Below, one piece after another: positions 1 through 5,881 of a stretch of DNA of 6,117 bases. The stretch comes from Candidatus Cloacimonadota bacterium (lineage in GTDB: Bacteria; Cloacimonadota; Cloacimonadia; Cloacimonadales; JAOZMQ01), in assembly GCA_029934195.1 (NCBI GenBank), contig JAOZMQ010000192.1, forward strand, positions 1 through 6,117. The letters are read 5' to 3'. Both the position numbers and the translations under genes were made by a program. Within the stretch, counting starts at the first letter, position 1. Each line of letters opens with the position of its first letter. The notes beneath the pieces are model-generated. The model was not told the DNA's origin and ran no database searches. It was given only the letters and a program-made list of their open reading frames with translations.

Positions 1-27
1 GTTTTAATTTTGCACCGTCATATTAAC

Positions 28-51
28 CTTAATCTTAATCTCAGCCTTACT
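28..51. repeat. Short imperfect hexamer repeat (CTTAAT-like, 4 units)
   Basis: Four consecutive six-base units lie in the leader before the first gene: CTTAAT (28-33), CTTAAT (34-39), CTCAGC (40-45) and CTTACT (46-51). The first two are identical and the others are degenerate. No function can be assigned. The block sits 29 bases upstream of the GTPase start codon, where a promoter or operator could lie, but I see no convincing -35/-10 pair or inverted operator in bases 1-79. Confidence 0.4.
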
Positions 52-79
52 TGTCTATCAGAATAAAAGGAGAAAATAA

Positions 80-778
80 ATGAATCTTGTAACAGTGTCC
101 GGTCCTCCGTCATCAGGGAAAACTGCTGTCATTCTTAAAACAATTGAATCTTTGAAGAAACAAGGATTTAAAGTAGCAGTTGCAAAGTTTGATTGCTTAT
201 ATACAGATGATGATGAGTTATATAGGAAAGCTGGAATCCCTGTAAAAAAAGGATTGTCCGGTGCTCTCTGTCCAGATCACTATTTTATCAGTAACATCGA
301 AGAAGTTACAAAATGGGGTGTTGATAATGGCTTTGATATTCTTATAAGCGAGTCAGCTGGACTTTGTAATCGTTGTTCTCCTTATATTAAAGGAATAAAA
401 GCTGTTTGTGTTATTGATAATTTAAGTGGGATTAATACTCCCAAAAAAATTGGACCTATGCTGAAATCAGCAGATATTGTGGTCATTACAAAAGGTGATA
501 TTGTCTCTCAAGCAGAAAGAGAAGTTTTTGCTTCACGTGTAAATACAGTAAATCCGGCAGCAATAATTATGCACATTAATGGTTTAACAGGTCAGGGAAG
601 TTTTGAATTGAGTACGCTTCTTTTTGATAAAGCTCTACATATTGAAACTCTGATAAGTAAAGAACTTAGATTTCCAATGCCAGCTGCACTTTGTTCGTAT
701 TGTCTTGGAGAAACCAGAATCGGCGAAAATTATCAAATGGGAAATGTTCGGAAAATTAAGTTGGATGATCAGGACTAA
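80..778 (+). CDS. HypB/UreG-like G3E-family GTPase, putative metallocentre maturation or metal-handling protein
   Basis: A 232-residue soluble P-loop protein. The Walker A motif GPPSSGKT is at residues 8-15. A switch-like ESAGLC segment (91-96) runs into a CxxC pair (C96, C99). TKGD (137-140) stands where GTPases have N/TKxD and would give guanine specificity. NPAAIIMHINGLTGQG (158-173) resembles the segment after the guanine motif in HypB. A second CxxC (C205, C208) lies in a distinctive C-terminal stretch with the pattern CxYCxGExRIGxxYQxG. This layout fits the HypB/UreG/CobW (G3E) class, which couples GTP hydrolysis to delivering nickel, cobalt or zinc to enzymes. There is no His-rich metal-storage N-terminus, and no hydrogenase or urease gene is nearby. 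The start is supported by AAAAGGAG at 65-72, seven bases before ATG. The ABC ATPase gene follows after 45 bases. The four paired cysteines could bind a metal or an Fe-S cluster, which is inference. The superfamily is fairly certain; the substrate is unknown. Confidence 0.75.
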   Translation: MNLVTVSGPPSSGKTAVILKTIESLKKQGFKVAVAKFDCLYTDDDELYRKAGIPVKKGLSGALCPDHYFISNIEEVTKWGVDNGFDILISESAGLCNRCSPYIKGIKAVCVIDNLSGINTPKKIGPMLKSADIVVITKGDIVSQAEREVFASRVNTVNPAAIIMHINGLTGQGSFELSTLLFDKALHIETLISKELRFPMPAALCSYCLGETRIGENYQMGNVRKIKLDDQD

Positions 779-823
779 TTGTGAATTATAAATTATTAAT
801 TATATATAAAAAAGGAATTCGAG

Positions 824-1843
824 ATGATAATTAATTCAAAAAATATTCGTTTGGAAACAATAGAGAAACTTTTGATAAATTTTCCGTTTTTATCATCATT
901 TTTTGCTGATAACAATTTGAATATTGTCGGTAAAGAATCGCTGACATTAGAAGAATATTTTGCTACATTTGATGAAGATGAAATTGAAGATCAAGCTATT
1001 GACTCAGAAAATACCATATTTCAAATATCTGAATTCATAAAGCAAATGCAAGAATTTTTAGGGCAAAATGAAGATAAAGTTCAAACAATAACAATTCTTC
1101 CCGGTAAAGATAAATCAGGAGCAAAAGAAAATTTTGATAAATTAGAAATCAAACAAGGTGAGATTATTTGTATTGTCGGTCCAACCGGTTCTGGTAAAAG
1201 TCGTCTTCTCGGTGACATCGAATGGGTCGCTCAAAATGATACTCCAACATCAAGAAAAATTCTGATTAATAATGAAATTCCGGATACAAAATGGAGATTT
1301 TCTTCATCAGATAAATTAGTGGCTCAACTCTCTCAAAATATGAATTTTGTAATGGATTTGTCAGTTTTTGAGTTTGTGGAACTTCATGCAGAAAGTCGTC
1401 TTGTAGAAAATAAAGAGATTATTATTAAGAAAATTATTGAAAAAGCAAATGATCTTGCCGGAGAAAGTTTTGCTCCAGACACTCCTATTACAAGTCTGAG
1501 CGGTGGACAATCAAGAGCTTTGATGATAGCTGATACTGCTATTTTAAGTAAATCACCAATAATTCTTATTGATGAAATTGAAAATGCTGGTATCGATAGA
1601 AAACGAGCTCTCAATCTTCTTTTATCAGAAGACAAAATTGTTTTAATGGCGACACACGATCCGATTCTTGCTCTAATTGGAGATAAACGAATTGTAATAA
1701 AAAATGGTGGAATTTATAAAGTAATTGATACAACTGAACAAGAGAGAACAATTCTCTCAACTTTGGAAGAAATGGATAAAATTTTGTTATCTTATCGTAC
1801 AAAATTACGGAACGGTGAAATGTTAAATAAAGAGGAAAATTAA
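824..1843 (+). CDS. ABC-type ATPase with N-terminal DUF1858-like region
   Basis: A 339-residue protein with a complete ABC nucleotide-binding domain from about residue 100: Walker A GPTGSGKS (119-126), Q-loop region around Q168/Q171, signature LSGGQS (225-230), Walker B IILIDE (246-251), a D-loop-like ENAGID (253-258) and the H-loop histidine H278 in ATHDP. Residues 1-60 resemble DUF1858 (a short helical domain often seen with hybrid cluster and ScdA-like proteins): a TIEKLLINFPFL helix, then a LTLEEYFATF helix. The cysteine usual between the helices is absent. Residues 300-339 form a charged helical tail. No classical ABC membrane protein is present; the next two genes encode a different permease type. 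It may therefore be a soluble ATPase working with the upstream GTPase, for example in cofactor or metal insertion, or it may energise the permease in an unrecognised way; both are inference. AAAAAAGGAA (808-817) precedes the ATG by six bases. Its stop overlaps the next start by one base (TAATG). Confidence 0.8.
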   Translation: MIINSKNIRLETIEKLLINFPFLSSFFADNNLNIVGKESLTLEEYFATFDEDEIEDQAIDSENTIFQISEFIKQMQEFLGQNEDKVQTITILPGKDKSGAKENFDKLEIKQGEIICIVGPTGSGKSRLLGDIEWVAQNDTPTSRKILINNEIPDTKWRFSSSDKLVAQLSQNMNFVMDLSVFEFVELHAESRLVENKEIIIKKIIEKANDLAGESFAPDTPITSLSGGQSRALMIADTAILSKSPIILIDEIENAGIDRKRALNLLLSEDKIVLMATHDPILALIGDKRIVIKNGGIYKVIDTTEQERTILSTLEEMDKILLSYRTKLRNGEMLNKEEN

Positions 1844-2325
1844 TGTTTTATTTGTATGGATTTGTGATTTTAGCCTTAATTGTCTCATACTTGATTAATA
1901 ATCAAAAAGGGAAAAAAAGTTTTAAAATCGGTTCAAAAAAATTGATAAAAAATCTACCTATTTTTTTTAATATGATAATTCTTGTTTCGATTACGCTTTA
2001 TTTTATTACTGATGATCTTATTATTAAATTTTTGGGGGAAGGAAACATTATTGAAGGATTATTATTTGGCGTATCCGCTGGCTCAATAACTTTGATGCCC
2101 GGTTTTATCGCATTTCCATTATCTGGAGTTTTGTTAGAAAAAGGAGTTACTTATACCGTTTTGGCTGGTTTTACAAATTCTTTAATGCTTGTTGGAATTA
2201 TGACATTTCCGATTGAACGAAAATATTTTGGGACTAAAGTTGCTATTATAAGAAATGTATTCGGAGTAATATTAGCTTTAATTGTTGCTTTGGTGACTGG
2301 AATTGTTTTTGGAGAATTAATATGA
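1843..2325 (+). CDS. ArsP_1-type (PF03773/DUF318) permease, first half
   Basis: A 160-residue integral membrane protein with about five hydrophobic segments: residues 2-19, 39-57, 72-98 (broken by PGFIAFP at 86-92), 102-123 and 133-157. A basic, lysine-rich loop (about 22-37) follows the first. The conserved core, LGE (64-66), PGFIAFP, KG (100-101), FTNSLMLVG (110-118) and TFPIE (121-125), is typical of predicted permeases of the ArsP_1 family, whose studied members export trivalent organoarsenicals. Full-length ArsP permeases run to 300 residues or more and have two repeats; this gene is one repeat. The second is the overlapping downstream gene, and the two align without gaps at a constant six-residue offset. 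The start is supported by AGAGG at 1831-1835, and the ATG overlaps the ABC ATPase stop by one base, so translation is probably coupled. It probably forms a heterodimer with the next product in the cytoplasmic membrane. The substrate is unknown; metal(loid) export is suggested by the neighbouring arsC. Confidence 0.8.
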   Translation: MFYLYGFVILALIVSYLINNQKGKKSFKIGSKKLIKNLPIFFNMIILVSITLYFITDDLIIKFLGEGNIIEGLLFGVSAGSITLMPGFIAFPLSGVLLEKGVTYTVLAGFTNSLMLVGIMTFPIERKYFGTKVAIIRNVFGVILALIVALVTGIVFGELI

Positions 2326-2852
2326 TTAAAAAGATTAAGCCATTCATTCCAATGATTCTTTTTGGTATCTTTATTTTGATTTCCAACTTAACTAATTTTC
2401 AACCCGGAATAGACATCTTTCAAAATTTTTTGAAATTTTCTAAAAGCATGCTCAAATTTATTCCTGCAATATTTATGATTCTTGGGCTTTTTGAAGTTTG
2501 GACAAATAGAGCAATTATCGAAAAACATCTCGGTGAAGAATCCGGAATAAAAGGATATTTTTGGGCGTTGGTATTGTCTGTTTCAATGATTGGTGGTCTT
2601 CATGTTGCCTTTCCAATAGCATATTCTTTATATAAAAAAGGTGCAAGTTTAAAAGTTATTTTTGCGTACATTACCTTCACGACTGTATGCAGAGTACCGA
2701 TGAACCTTTTTGAAATCTCATTTATGGGAATAAAATTCACTCTTGTAAGATTATTGGTCTCAATCCCACTTATGCTAATTTTCTCACAAGTTTTAAGTAA
2801 ATATTTATCGACAAAAAATTATAAAATGAAAATAAACGTAACGGAGGAATAA
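2322..2852 (+). CDS. ArsP_1-type (PF03773/DUF318) permease, second half
   Basis: A 176-residue membrane protein with about five hydrophobic segments: residues 8-22, 44-60, 79-102, 110-128 and 138-158, then a basic, charged C-terminus. The core GGLHVAFPIAYSLYKKG (91-107) corresponds to the PGFIAFP...KG core of the preceding gene. Shared positions (first half/second half, always +6) include L64/L70, G65/G71, E66/E72, G72/G78, A90-F91-P92/A96-F97-P98, L97/L103, K100-G101/K106-G107, E125/E131, G130/G136, K132/K138 and R137/R143. The residues that differ may be where the pore is specialised: this half has H94 and a TVCRVP segment (121-126) with one cysteine, C123. The ATG overlaps the previous TGA by four bases (ATGA), and GGAG at 2311-2314 is the ribosome site, so the halves should be made in equal amounts. 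The zinc-ribbon gene starts three bases after the stop. The family is fairly certain; the transported substrate is not known. Confidence 0.8.
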   Translation: MIKKIKPFIPMILFGIFILISNLTNFQPGIDIFQNFLKFSKSMLKFIPAIFMILGLFEVWTNRAIIEKHLGEESGIKGYFWALVLSVSMIGGLHVAFPIAYSLYKKGASLKVIFAYITFTTVCRVPMNLFEISFMGIKFTLVRLLVSIPLMLIFSQVLSKYLSTKNYKMKINVTEE

Positions 2853-2855
2853 AAA

Positions 2856-3098
2856 ATGACACACGAAGGATGTAGCGGAACTTTTGAAAACGGACAGCAA
2901 ACTGTTGATAAAGTGCGACAAATGGGTTTTGCAGAGCAACCAATGCCAATGCCTTTAGATATTAAATGTGAATGCGGCGAAACTTTTGAAATGGAATATT
3001 TTGAAGATAAATGTCCAAACTGTAAAATGGTTTTTGGTGTTGTTCCTTGCCATGCTTTTGATTCTGTAAATGTAAAACCAGCCGGAATTGGTTATTAG
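2856..3098 (+). CDS. Small zinc-ribbon-like protein (80 aa), unknown function
   Basis: An 80-residue soluble protein with six cysteines. A CxC pair (C38, C40) and a CPxC pair (C53, C56) are 12 residues apart and would make a zinc-ribbon or rubredoxin-like metal site. C6 near the N-terminus and C65 in a VPCHAF segment (63-68) are two more thiols, with H3 and H66 adjacent. The ends look like conserved motifs rather than linkers: GCSGTFENGQQT at 5-16 and VKPAGIGY at 73-80. No DNA-binding or catalytic domain is recognised. GGAGG at 2843-2847 gives a strong ribosome site eight bases before the ATG, inside the end of the permease gene, so high expression and coupling to the permease are likely. Its place between the permease halves and arsC suggests a metal(loid)-binding accessory role such as a chaperone, sensor or buffer, which is inference. 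I do not recognise a named family. Confidence 0.7.
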   Translation: MTHEGCSGTFENGQQTVDKVRQMGFAEQPMPMPLDIKCECGETFEMEYFEDKCPNCKMVFGVVPCHAFDSVNVKPAGIGY

Positions 3099-3107
3099 AG
3101 AATCAAA

Positions 3108-3833
3108 ATGAAATCTATCTTAATTTTGTGCACTGGAAATTCTTGTAGAAGCCAAATGGCAGAAGGATTTATAAAATCTCTAAATGAAAATCTGCAAGTT
3201 TTTTCAGCAGGTACAATTCCAGCGGAAAGAGTTCATCCAAAAGCAATTGAAATAATGCAAGAAATAGGAATTGACATTAGTAAGAATCAACCAAAAAATG
3301 TATCTTTGTTTAAGAACACTTCTTTTGATTTTGTTATTACTGTTTGTGGAGAAGCAGAAAAAACTTGCCCCACATTTAATGGAAATGTCGAAAATAGGCT
3401 TCATATAGAATTTGAAGACCCGGCTAAAGCAACTGGAACTGAAGAAGAAATTAAGAGCTTCTTTAGAAAAATTAGAGAAGAAATTAGAACAGAGTTTTTG
3501 AAATTCTATAAAAAATATATTAAAATTCAAAAAACAAAATTTCAAAAAGTAATTTATGAACAACCAGGATTAATTGGGAGGGAACTTTATACTTCCAACC
3601 AATTTGAGCTTGTTCATTTGACCTTAAATTCAAATAAAAAAATGGAATCACATTCAATGCCAATTAAAGTAATTTTTTTTGTAATTGAAGGTGAAATTAT
3701 AATCAACATTAATAAACAGGAATTTTTGCTTAAAAAGAATTCCTTTATAGAAGTAAATCCGGGGGAAGAAAGATTTGCGTATAATAAATCAAGTAAACCC
3801 TCACAAATAATGGTGATAAAACACCAAAACTAA
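3108..3833 (+). CDS. arsC: Thioredoxin-type arsenate reductase ArsC fused to a C-terminal cupin-like domain
   Basis: Residues 1 to about 138 are a low-molecular-weight tyrosine phosphatase fold arsenate reductase, which reduces As(V) to As(III) in the cytoplasm. The P-loop CTGNSCRS (8-15) carries nucleophile C8 and R14. C80 and C87 (VCGEAEKTC) are the relay cysteines, with the same seven-residue spacing as C82/C89 of the Bacillus/Staphylococcus enzyme. DPAKATG (104-110) supplies the general acid D104. This indicates the thioredoxin-coupled type, not the glutaredoxin type. A lysine-rich linker (about 134-147) leads to a beta-rich domain (148-241) that looks like a small cupin: ELVHLTL, then ESH (H182), a VIEGEI turn (192-197), and VNPGEE (216-221). 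Of the usual cupin metal ligands only H182 is clear, and the second-motif histidine is missing, so this domain may sense or bind rather than catalyse. Stand-alone ArsC is about 130-140 residues; this protein has 241. The ribosome site is weak (AGAGAA, 3097-3102), so translation may depend on coupling to the upstream gene, nine bases away. Confidence 0.85.
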   Translation: MKSILILCTGNSCRSQMAEGFIKSLNENLQVFSAGTIPAERVHPKAIEIMQEIGIDISKNQPKNVSLFKNTSFDFVITVCGEAEKTCPTFNGNVENRLHIEFEDPAKATGTEEEIKSFFRKIREEIRTEFLKFYKKYIKIQKTKFQKVIYEQPGLIGRELYTSNQFELVHLTLNSNKKMESHSMPIKVIFFVIEGEIIININKQEFLLKKNSFIEVNPGEERFAYNKSSKPSQIMVIKHQN

Positions 3834-3846
3834 AGGAGAAAGTAAG

Positions 3847-5505
3847 ATGAGTATGTTTTGTTTTCAATGCCAAGAAACAATGAAAAACACTGGTTGTACA
3901 GTAAACGGAATTTGTGGAAAAAAAGAAGATGTTGCCAATTTACAAGATTTATTGATTTATTCATTAAAAGGGATTGCTGTTTTTAGATCAGCAGTATCAT
4001 TAGAAATCAGAAATCAGTATGCAGATGAATGTGGTGAATTAGATAAGTTTATCGCAGAAAGTTTTTTTTCAACAATCACAAATGCTAATTTTGATAGAAA
4101 CTTTTTTATTAAAACAATCAATAAAGCAATTGAATTACGTGAAATGTTGAAAAAGAAAGTAGCAGAATTTGGAATGGAAGTAAAATTTGCAGATCATGAT
4201 GCTGCTACATTTACGGTTACAAACGAGAATATTGACGCTAAAGCTGCAACGGTTGGCGTTTTAACTACAGAAAATGAAGATGTTCGTTCTTTACGTGAGT
4301 TGCTCATTTATGGATTGAAAGGAATGGCTGCTTATATAGATCACGCAGACAGACTTGGCAAAACTAATAAAGAAATTGTTATGTTTATGGAAAAAGCTTT
4401 GATTTCTACACTTGATGACTCATTGAGCGTTGACGAAATGGTTGGTCTTGTATTAGAATGTGGAAAATTTGGTGTTGACGCAATGGCTCTTTTAGATGGA
4501 GCAAATACTTCTACTTACGGTCATCCTGAAATTACAGAAGTAAATATTGGTGTAAGAAATAATCCTGCTATCCTTATCTCTGGTCATGACTTAAAAGATA
4601 TGGAAGAATTATTAGAACAAACAAAAGGAACTGGTGTAGATGTTTATACACATGGAGAAATGCTTCCTGCAAATTACTATCCTGCTTTCAAAAAATATGA
4701 TCATTTTGTAGGAAATTACGGTAATGCTTGGTGGCTTCAAGATAAAGAATTTGCTTCATTTAATGGTGCTGTAATTCTTACTACAAACTGCCTTGTTCCA
4801 CCAAAAAAATCTTACATTGATCGTGTATTTACAACAAACAGTGTTGGTTTTGATGGCGTTCAACATATTGAAGAAGCAAAAAAAGGAGAACAAAAAGATT
4901 TCTCAAAAGTTATTGCTTTAGCAAAAACTCTTCCTTCTCCAACAGAAATTGAAACAGGTTCTATTGTTGGCGGATTTGCTCACGAACAAGTATTTGCTCT
5001 TGCAGATAAAGTTGTAGATGCTGTAAAATCCGGTGCTATCAAGAAATTTGTAGTTATGGCTGGTTGCGATGGTCGTCAAAAAGGTAGAAGTTATTACACA
5101 GAATTCGCTGAAGCTCTTCCACAAGATAGCGTAATCCTTACTGCCGGTTGTGCAAAATTCCGTTATAATAAATTGAATCTTGGCGATATTGGTGGAATTC
5201 CACGTGTACTTGATGCAGGTCAGTGTAACGATAGTTATTCACTTGTTCTAATTGCTCTTAAATTACAAGAAGTGTTTGGCCTTGATAGTGTTAATGATCT
5301 TCCGATTGTTTATAATATCGCATGGTATGAGCAAAAAGCTGTAATCGTTCTTCTCGCTCTATTACATCTTGGTGTTAAGAATATTCATCTTGGACCAACA
5401 CTTCCTGCTTTCTTGTCTCCAAATGTAATTGATGTTTTAGTTAAAAATTTCAATATTGGTGGAATCGGAACAGTTGAAGATGATATCAAGAATTTGATTG
5501 GATAA
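3847..5505 (+). CDS. hcp: Hybrid cluster protein (hydroxylamine reductase / NO reductase), class I
   Basis: A 552-residue, full-length Hcp. The N-terminal cluster motif is C5-x2-C8-x8-C17-x5-C23, the class I spacing found in strict anaerobes. All seven ligands of the hybrid Fe-S-O cluster can be placed: H247 (SGHDL), E271 (HGEMLP), C315 (TNCLVP), C407 (GCDGR, the persulfide position), C435 (GCAKFRYN), C460 (GQCNDSYS) and E495 (WYEQKA). The enzyme reduces hydroxylamine to ammonia in vitro. In enterobacteria it acts as a high-affinity NO reductase and in protein S-nitrosylation, so protection against nitrosative stress is the likely role. No Hcr-type NADH oxidoreductase is present in the window; the ferredoxin downstream is a candidate electron donor (inference). 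AAAGGAG at 3832-3838 overlaps the arsC stop and lies eight bases before this ATG, which favours it over the in-frame ATG two codons later. A strong terminator follows the stop. Confidence 0.97.
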   Translation: MSMFCFQCQETMKNTGCTVNGICGKKEDVANLQDLLIYSLKGIAVFRSAVSLEIRNQYADECGELDKFIAESFFSTITNANFDRNFFIKTINKAIELREMLKKKVAEFGMEVKFADHDAATFTVTNENIDAKAATVGVLTTENEDVRSLRELLIYGLKGMAAYIDHADRLGKTNKEIVMFMEKALISTLDDSLSVDEMVGLVLECGKFGVDAMALLDGANTSTYGHPEITEVNIGVRNNPAILISGHDLKDMEELLEQTKGTGVDVYTHGEMLPANYYPAFKKYDHFVGNYGNAWWLQDKEFASFNGAVILTTNCLVPPKKSYIDRVFTTNSVGFDGVQHIEEAKKGEQKDFSKVIALAKTLPSPTEIETGSIVGGFAHEQVFALADKVVDAVKSGAIKKFVVMAGCDGRQKGRSYYTEFAEALPQDSVILTAGCAKFRYNKLNLGDIGGIPRVLDAGQCNDSYSLVLIALKLQEVFGLDSVNDLPIVYNIAWYEQKAVIVLLALLHLGVKNIHLGPTLPAFLSPNVIDVLVKNFNIGGIGTVEDDIKNLIG

Positions 5506-5517
5506 TAAAAAAATAAT

Positions 5518-5549
5518 CTCCCGAAGTTTTCTATCTTCGGGAGTTTTTT
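5518..5549 (+). terminator. Intrinsic terminator between hcp and the ferredoxin gene
   Basis: A perfect nine-base-pair stem, CTCCCGAAG (5518-5526) with CTTCGGGAG (5535-5543), encloses an eight-base loop and is followed directly by six T residues (5544-5549). It begins 12 bases after the hcp stop and should end most transcripts of the upstream operon. The A-run on the left (5507-5513) could allow some termination from the other direction too, but the extra bases between it and the stem weaken that. Read-through would be needed for co-transcription with the ferredoxin gene. Confidence 0.9.
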
Positions 5550-5553
5550 ACAT

Positions 5554-5561
5554 AAAAGGAG
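5554..5561 (+). promoter_or_regulatory. Shine-Dalgarno site that fixes the ferredoxin start
   Basis: AAAAGGAG ends five bases before the ATG at 5567. It decides the start of the ferredoxin gene: the reading frame is open upstream to a TTG at 5498, but that extension would overlap the end of hcp and be encoded by the terminator hairpin. The site begins only four bases after the terminator T-run, so no separate promoter fits between hairpin and gene. Confidence 0.85.
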
Positions 5562-5566
5562 TTCTT

Positions 5567-5752
5567 ATGAAATTTATAGTAGATCAAGAAAACTGTATCG
5601 GTTGTGGTGCTTGTGAAGCTACTTGTCCGGAAGTATTTGAGTTAGATGGCGATAAGTCACAAGTAATATTAACTCCGGTACCGGGAAATTTAGAAGACAG
5701 TGCAATTGAAGCTGAAGAAGGTTGTCCAGTTGGAGCAATTTCTCACGTATAG
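5567..5752 (+). CDS. Small single-[4Fe-4S] ferredoxin (61 aa)
   Basis: A 61-residue electron-transfer protein. The cluster motif C10-x2-C13-x2-C16 with distal C53 (EEGCPVGAI) would bind one [4Fe-4S] cluster, as in Thermotoga and Desulfovibrio-type monocluster ferredoxins. C20, followed by PEVFEL, is where those proteins often have a cysteine in a disulfide with another near residue 43; that partner is missing here, so C20 is probably a free thiol. There is no second CxxCxxC, so it is not a 2[4Fe-4S] clostridial ferredoxin. Length is normal for the type. The protein is acidic. It lies 61 bases after hcp with a terminator between, so it is either a read-through product of the operon or expressed from a promoter inside the hcp 3' end. 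It could feed electrons to Hcp (inference from position), or serve general low-potential metabolism. Confidence 0.93.
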   Translation: MKFIVDQENCIGCGACEATCPEVFELDGDKSQVILTPVPGNLEDSAIEAEEGCPVGAISHV

Positions 5753-5881
5753 AAATTTAGAACTTTCTAAGTTTAATCGTTAGGATTGGCAGAAGAATAA
5801 AATGAAGATTTTTTTGGGAAAATTTGGCATCTTTCATAAGTTGTTTTACTCTTTCCGAAAAAACAAATTTTGTTATTGGAA

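Noticed and set aside
779..810. Possible internal promoter (TTGTGA, 16-base gap, TATATA) before the ABC ATPase gene
   Set aside because: Transcription would begin at or inside the ribosome site at 808-817, and AT-rich gaps give such matches by chance.
1384..1802. Minus-strand open frames inside the ABC ATPase gene
   Set aside because: They are antisense shadows of a gene with all ABC motifs intact.
2319..2330. A sequencing frameshift as the cause of two permease genes
   Set aside because: The second gene has its own ribosome site and ATG, each half is a complete repeat of the fold with its own N-terminal hydrophobic segment, and the ATGA overlap is a normal coupling arrangement.
3204..3563. 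A 119-codon minus-strand open frame inside arsC
   Set aside because: Phe/Asn-rich antisense product of AT-rich coding DNA, with the sense frame clearly ArsC.
3673..3680. Run of eight T residues in the cupin part of arsC (similar runs at 1961-1968 and 4062-4069) as a phase-variation or frameshift site
   Set aside because: Three such runs in a genome this AT-rich are expected, and all the frames containing them are intact.
4918..5124. Minus-strand open frame inside hcp
   Set aside because: It lies opposite the conserved cluster-ligand region of hcp and has no features of its own.
5498..5566. N-terminal extension of the ferredoxin from a TTG start at 5498
   Set aside because: It overlaps the end of hcp, is encoded by the terminator hairpin, lacks a ribosome site and adds residues before a normal-length ferredoxin that has its own strong site at 5554-5561.
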